Of a DNA stretch of 64,000 nucleotides, positions 61,196-64,000 are shown piece by piece. The notes under the pieces are model-generated. The model was not told the DNA's origin. It made no database searches and saw only the letters and a program-made list of their open reading frames with translations. A program made the translations under genes and the position numbers. Within the stretch, counting starts at the first letter, position 1; the number at the start of each line of letters is the position of its first letter. The stretch comes from Rhodoferax sp. (lineage in GTDB: Bacteria; Pseudomonadota; Gammaproteobacteria; Burkholderiales; Burkholderiaceae_C): contig JACKLK010000003.1 in the NCBI GenBank assembly GCA_024236015.1, positions 1 to 64,000 of the forward strand. Reading direction: 5' to 3'.

Positions 61196-63004
61196 TCAGC
61201 GGATCTCCTGTGGAAAATACGTCTGGACACAACGCACCGGGTTGGGCGCGGCCTGGCCCAGGCCGCAGATCGATGCGTCCACCATGACCTGGTTCAGGTC
61301 TTCCAGCGTGTCGTTGTCCCACACGGGTGCCTGCATCAGGCGCGCCGCCTTGGCGGTTCCGACGCGGCACGGCGTGCACTGGCCGCAACTCTCGTGCTCG
61401 AAGAAATGCATCATGTTCAGGGCCGCGTCGCGGGCCTTGTCGTGCTGGCTGAGCACGATCACCGCCGCCGAGCCGATGAAGCAGCCGTGCGGCTGCAAGG
61501 TGTCGAAGTCCAGCGGCACATCGGCCAGGCGGGCCGGCAGGATGCCGCCCGACGCGCCGCCGGGCAGGTAGGCATACAGTTCATGGCCGTCGGGCATGCC
61601 GCCGCAATATTCGTCGATCAGTTCGCGCACGCTGATGCCGGCCGGCGCCAGCTTGACCCCCGGCGAACGGACCCGGCCGCTGACGCTGAACGAGCGCAGC
61701 CCCTTGCGTCCGTTGCGGCCGAAGTCGGAGAACCACTGCGGGCCCTTCTCGACGATGTCGCGCACCCAGTACAGGGTCTCGAAGTTCTGCTCCAGCGTCG
61801 GACGGCCGAACAGGCCGATCTCGGCGATATAGGGCGGTCGCATGCGCGGCTCGCCGCGCTTGCCTTCGATGCTCTCGATCATCGCGGACTCCTCGCCGCA
61901 GATATAGGCCCCGGCACCGCGGCGCAACTCGATCATCGGCAGCGGGAACGGAGCGTCGGCACGCAGCCGGGCGATCTCGGTCTCGAGGATGGCGCGGCAG
62001 CCATGGTATTCGTCGCGCAGGTAGATGTAGCAGCTGTCGATGCCGACGACCTGGGCCGCCACCAGCATGCCTTCGAGGAAACGATGCGGGTCGCGCTCGA
62101 GATAGGTCCGGTCCTTGAAGGTGCCGGGTTCGCCTTCGTCGATGTTGACCGCCATCACGCGCGGACCGGCATGGCCCCGCACGATGCGCCATTTGCGTCC
62201 GGCAGGGAATCCGGCACCGCCCAGCCCGCGCAGGCCGGAACTCTCCATGGCCTGCAACACGCGTTCGGCCTCGTGCCGTCCGTCCATCAGGTCGGCGACA
62301 AAGCGGTATCCGCCCGCGTCGCGGTAGGCCTGCAGCCCCACGTAGTCCGGTGCCACGGCGGCATGCGCGGCGCCATCGGTGACGGCCGAGCCGGCCAGCG
62401 CCGGCGCGTCGAAGCGGCCGTTGTCAGCGGCCGCCGGGTGGTGATGCGCACCTGTCCGCACCTGGGCCGCGACGGTATCGGCACTGGCATGCGGAATCGG
62501 GTTCTGGTGCACCACGGCCACCGGCGCCTGCTCGCAGCGTCCCACGCAGGGTGCCGGAATCACGCGCACCTCGGCGCCCAGGATCGCCGGCAGCCGCGCC
62601 AGCAGGTCGCCGGCACCGGCCAACGTGCAGCTCAGGCCGTCGCAGACCCGCACGGTCAACGCCGACGCCGTTGCGTCACCCTTGAGCACCTCGAAGTGGT
62701 GATAGAAGGTCGCGACCTCGAACACCTCGGCCATGCCCACGCGCATCTCGGCGGCCAGGGCGACCAGATGACGGTCGTGCAGGCAGCGCCAGGCATCGTT
62801 GAGCCGGTGCAGGTATTCGATCAGCAGGTCGCGCCGGTGGCCGCCGTCGGGCGGCATGCCGATCAGCGCCCGCACCTCGGCCAGCGCCTGGGCATCGACC
62901 TGGCGGCCCTTGAGCTGGCGCCTGCGCCGGATCTTCGCGCGCAGCTCGTCCACGCTGCCCAGGGGCACGGTCGTTGCGGAAGGGGAGGAACCGGCAAGGC
63001 TCAT
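61196..63004 (-). CDS. fdwB: NAD-dependent formate dehydrogenase beta subunit, NuoE-NuoF fusion (FdwB type)
   Basis: 602 aa. The NuoE-like part (about 40-190) carries the [2Fe-2S] cysteines VCDGLSC and CVGRCEQAP. The NuoF-like part (about 225-600) has the NADH/FMN site SGLRGLGGAGFPAGRKW, the FMN-contact GAYICGEESAMIESIEG and the [4Fe-4S] motif HESCGQCTPCRVG. In FdsGBA enzymes these two parts are separate genes; here they are one, as in Methylorubrum FDH1. A linker rich in Ala and His (AHHHPAAADNGRF) joins them. ATG 63004. First gene of the run fdwB-fdwA-DUF3305-DUF3306-polyferredoxin-torD, preceded by a LysR-type site. Confidence 0.94.
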   Translation of the reverse strand: MSLAGSSPSATTVPLGSVDELRAKIRRRRQLKGRQVDAQALAEVRALIGMPPDGGHRRDLLIEYLHRLNDAWRCLHDRHLVALAAEMRVGMAEVFEVATFYHHFEVLKGDATASALTVRVCDGLSCTLAGAGDLLARLPAILGAEVRVIPAPCVGRCEQAPVAVVHQNPIPHASADTVAAQVRTGAHHHPAAADNGRFDAPALAGSAVTDGAAHAAVAPDYVGLQAYRDAGGYRFVADLMDGRHEAERVLQAMESSGLRGLGGAGFPAGRKWRIVRGHAGPRVMAVNIDEGEPGTFKDRTYLERDPHRFLEGMLVAAQVVGIDSCYIYLRDEYHGCRAILETEIARLRADAPFPLPMIELRRGAGAYICGEESAMIESIEGKRGEPRMRPPYIAEIGLFGRPTLEQNFETLYWVRDIVEKGPQWFSDFGRNGRKGLRSFSVSGRVRSPGVKLAPAGISVRELIDEYCGGMPDGHELYAYLPGGASGGILPARLADVPLDFDTLQPHGCFIGSAAVIVLSQHDKARDAALNMMHFFEHESCGQCTPCRVGTAKAARLMQAPVWDNDTLEDLNQVMVDASICGLGQAAPNPVRCVQTYFPQEIR

Positions 63005-63221
63005 GGCGTCTCACATAAATGGCCGGCGGGCGGCGCGGATGAACAACAAGGCGCAGGATCGGACATGCCGCACCCCGGCGGGCAGCGCCGACTCGCGGTC
63101 CATGATGGACGGCCGGCAAAACGCTGCCATTCCCAACGCGACCTCGGACTCTCGGAAGCCGACGCGGCTGGCAGTATCGCAGGGGGTCGTTTTCCGGTCC
63201 AATTGAATCGACACACCGGGC

Positions 63222-63238
63222 GATTCACGATCTGAATC
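63222..63238. promoter_or_regulatory. LysR-type T-N11-A box upstream of fdwB
   Basis: GATTCA-CGATC-TGAATC is a perfect 6-5-6 inverted repeat containing ATTC-N7-GAAT, the T-N11-A form bound by LysR proteins. It lies about 75 bp past the 3' end of the lysR gene and about 220 bp before fdwB, inside the 310-bp gap 63005-63314. A second TTGAATC half-site lies 20 bp away. I see no gene in the rest of this gap; a short antisense frame at 63011-63214 has no support. Confidence 0.5.
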
Positions 63239-63314
63239 CCGTGTGGGCTCTCGTCGAAGGCCGCGCCCGGCCGCTTCGCGTGGCTCGTGCCCGCGCGGCG
63301 AGCTGGGCGATGCC

Positions 63315-64000
63315 TCAGCGGGCCAGCCGGCCGCTGTTGGCCGCCACCTGTTCCAGCCAACCCGATTGCTGCGCCATCGCGATGGCGGCGATCAGCGTGC
63401 GCGAGGGCAGGTCGCTGGCCTGCACCATGAATCCGACCGGCGTCTGCACGTGGGGATCCACCAGCGGCAAGGCCTCGAGGTTGCGGTAGTTGCGAAACGC
63501 GGCCACGAGGGCGCCGGGCATCACGCTGCAGACCTCGCCATTGGCCGCGCTCAGGGCCAGCGTGACGATGGAGTTGGTCTCCATCACGGGCCGCACCGCC
63601 ACTCCGGCCGCGGCGAACGCCGCGTCGACCAGCGTGCGGTTGTGCATGTCGGGTGTCAGCAGGCACAGCGGCAGCTCGGCGGCCTGGGCCCAACGCAGTT
63701 CCGGTCCGATCGGCATTTCGCCGGCCTGCGCGACCGGGCTGCGGCGCAGCAGGAAATAGTGCTCGTCGTATTGCGGCAGGACCCGCAGGCGCAGCCCCAG
63801 CGCAACCAGCCGGTCGGTGTATCCCAGCCCGAGGTCCAGGTTCAGGTTCTCCAGGCCGCTCTCGATCTCGGGCGAACTGAGCGACAACACGGCCGGCGTG
63901 ATGCCCGGATACCGCGCCTGCAGCCGGGCGGCGAACCGCGCCGCGATCGGCATCGCCGTCGGGATGGCGCCGATGCGCAACGCGCCGCGCGGGCTGTCGG
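63315..64000 (-). CDS. LysR-family transcriptional regulator, cut by the window end
   Basis: About 229 residues of the effector-binding domain are in the window; the helix-turn-helix lies beyond 64000. The periplasmic-binding-like fold begins LRIGAIPTAMPIAARFAARL and continues with LSLSSPEIESGLENLNLDLGLGYT, then MHNRTLVDAAFAAAGVAVRP and NGEVCSVMPGALVAAF. It is upstream of fdwB on the same strand, with a LysR box between them, so it is the probable regulator of the cytoplasmic formate dehydrogenase. Related to FdsR/CbbR-style regulators by position only. Confidence 0.85.
   Translation of the reverse strand, partial: DSPRGALRIGAIPTAMPIAARFAARLQARYPGITPAVLSLSSPEIESGLENLNLDLGLGYTDRLVALGLRLRVLPQYDEHYFLLRRSPVAQAGEMPIGPELRWAQAAELPLCLLTPDMHNRTLVDAAFAAAGVAVRPVMETNSIVTLALSAANGEVCSVMPGALVAAFRNYRNLEALPLVDPHVQTPVGFMVQASDLPSRTLIAAIAMAQQSGWLEQVAANSGRLAR

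Noticed and set aside
63115..63129. Sigma-54-like TGGCAGCGTTTTGCC upstream of fdwB on the minus strand
   Set aside because: The GG and GC elements are 9 bp apart instead of the required 10, and the adjacent LysR gene and box give a better explanation for control.
63011..63214. 67-codon minus-strand ORF in front of fdwB
   Set aside because: No domain and overlaps the leader and likely promoter of fdwB; its composition looks random.
57305..63235. 1976-codon open frame on the plus strand opposite the fdw genes
   Set aside because: An antisense shadow of GC-rich codon bias; the protein is His/Arg/Gln-rich without domains, while the minus strand encodes clear fdw genes.

Overview
This 64 kb window is from the chromosome of a GC-rich betaproteobacterium, most likely of the order Burkholderiales. 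The evidence is a Bug/TctC-type periplasmic binding protein, a paaABCDE phenylacetate cluster with paaK, two formate dehydrogenases with a DUF3305/DUF3306/TorD accessory set, and the lineage-typical small proteins DUF465 and DUF502. The species cannot be named from the sequence. Almost everything is chromosomal metabolism and housekeeping. The accessory parts are the left end (a broken hlyD next to a fic gene, about 0-2 kb), one IS110-family insertion (about 17.8-19.0 kb) and a four-domain hydrolase gene with an unknown partner (26.7-30.3 kb).

Layout. 0-2 kb: hlyD remnant and Fic protein. 2.4-9.5 kb: alkylation repair (Ada-AlkA fusion, Ogt), a DMT exporter, the TrkAH potassium system, proline iminopeptidase. 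9.5-17.5 kb: paaK, paaABCDE, an ArsR-family regulator and a long-chain acyl-CoA ligase, all on the minus strand. A near-perfect 11-bp inverted repeat sits over the likely paaA promoter, and a 325-bp spacer separates paaA from paaB. 17.8-19.0 kb: IS110 transposase with a structured leader that looks like a bridge-RNA locus. 19-26.6 kb: DUF465, DUF502, a class III nucleotide cyclase, a 3-hydroxyisobutyryl-CoA hydrolase-like enzyme, a zinc-ribbon membrane protein and a GT2/GT39 glycosyltransferase pair. 26.7-30.3 kb: the 958-aa fusion (peptidoglycan binding, GH19-like, papain-like, alpha/beta hydrolase) with a 200-aa unknown. 30.5-43.6 kb: serS, ispH-fkpB, DMT, radC-smr, Bug protein, MFS, dadA-lrp, truncated globin, a large ABC permease.

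43.6-64 kb is a formate-oxidation island. A Tat-exported, membrane-linked formate dehydrogenase (alpha, beta and gamma subunits, two unexplained small exported proteins and fdhD) is read leftward. A soluble NAD-dependent formate dehydrogenase of the two-subunit FDH1/FdwAB type lies at the right end with DUF3305, DUF3306, a polyferredoxin and a TorD-like chaperone, preceded by a LysR regulator cut by the window end. Between them, in the opposite direction, lies an NtrC-type response regulator and sensor kinase pair. The intergenic region between the regulator and the membrane enzyme carries a GG-N10-GC sigma-54 promoter and two tandem 17-bp dyads 22 bp apart, about 85-110 bp upstream of it. I infer that the pair activates the periplasmic formate dehydrogenase through sigma-54, while the LysR protein controls the cytoplasmic enzyme.

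The two best leads for something undescribed are the 958-aa four-domain hydrolase with its partner, and the sigma-54 control circuit of the formate dehydrogenase. The IS110 leader is a third.
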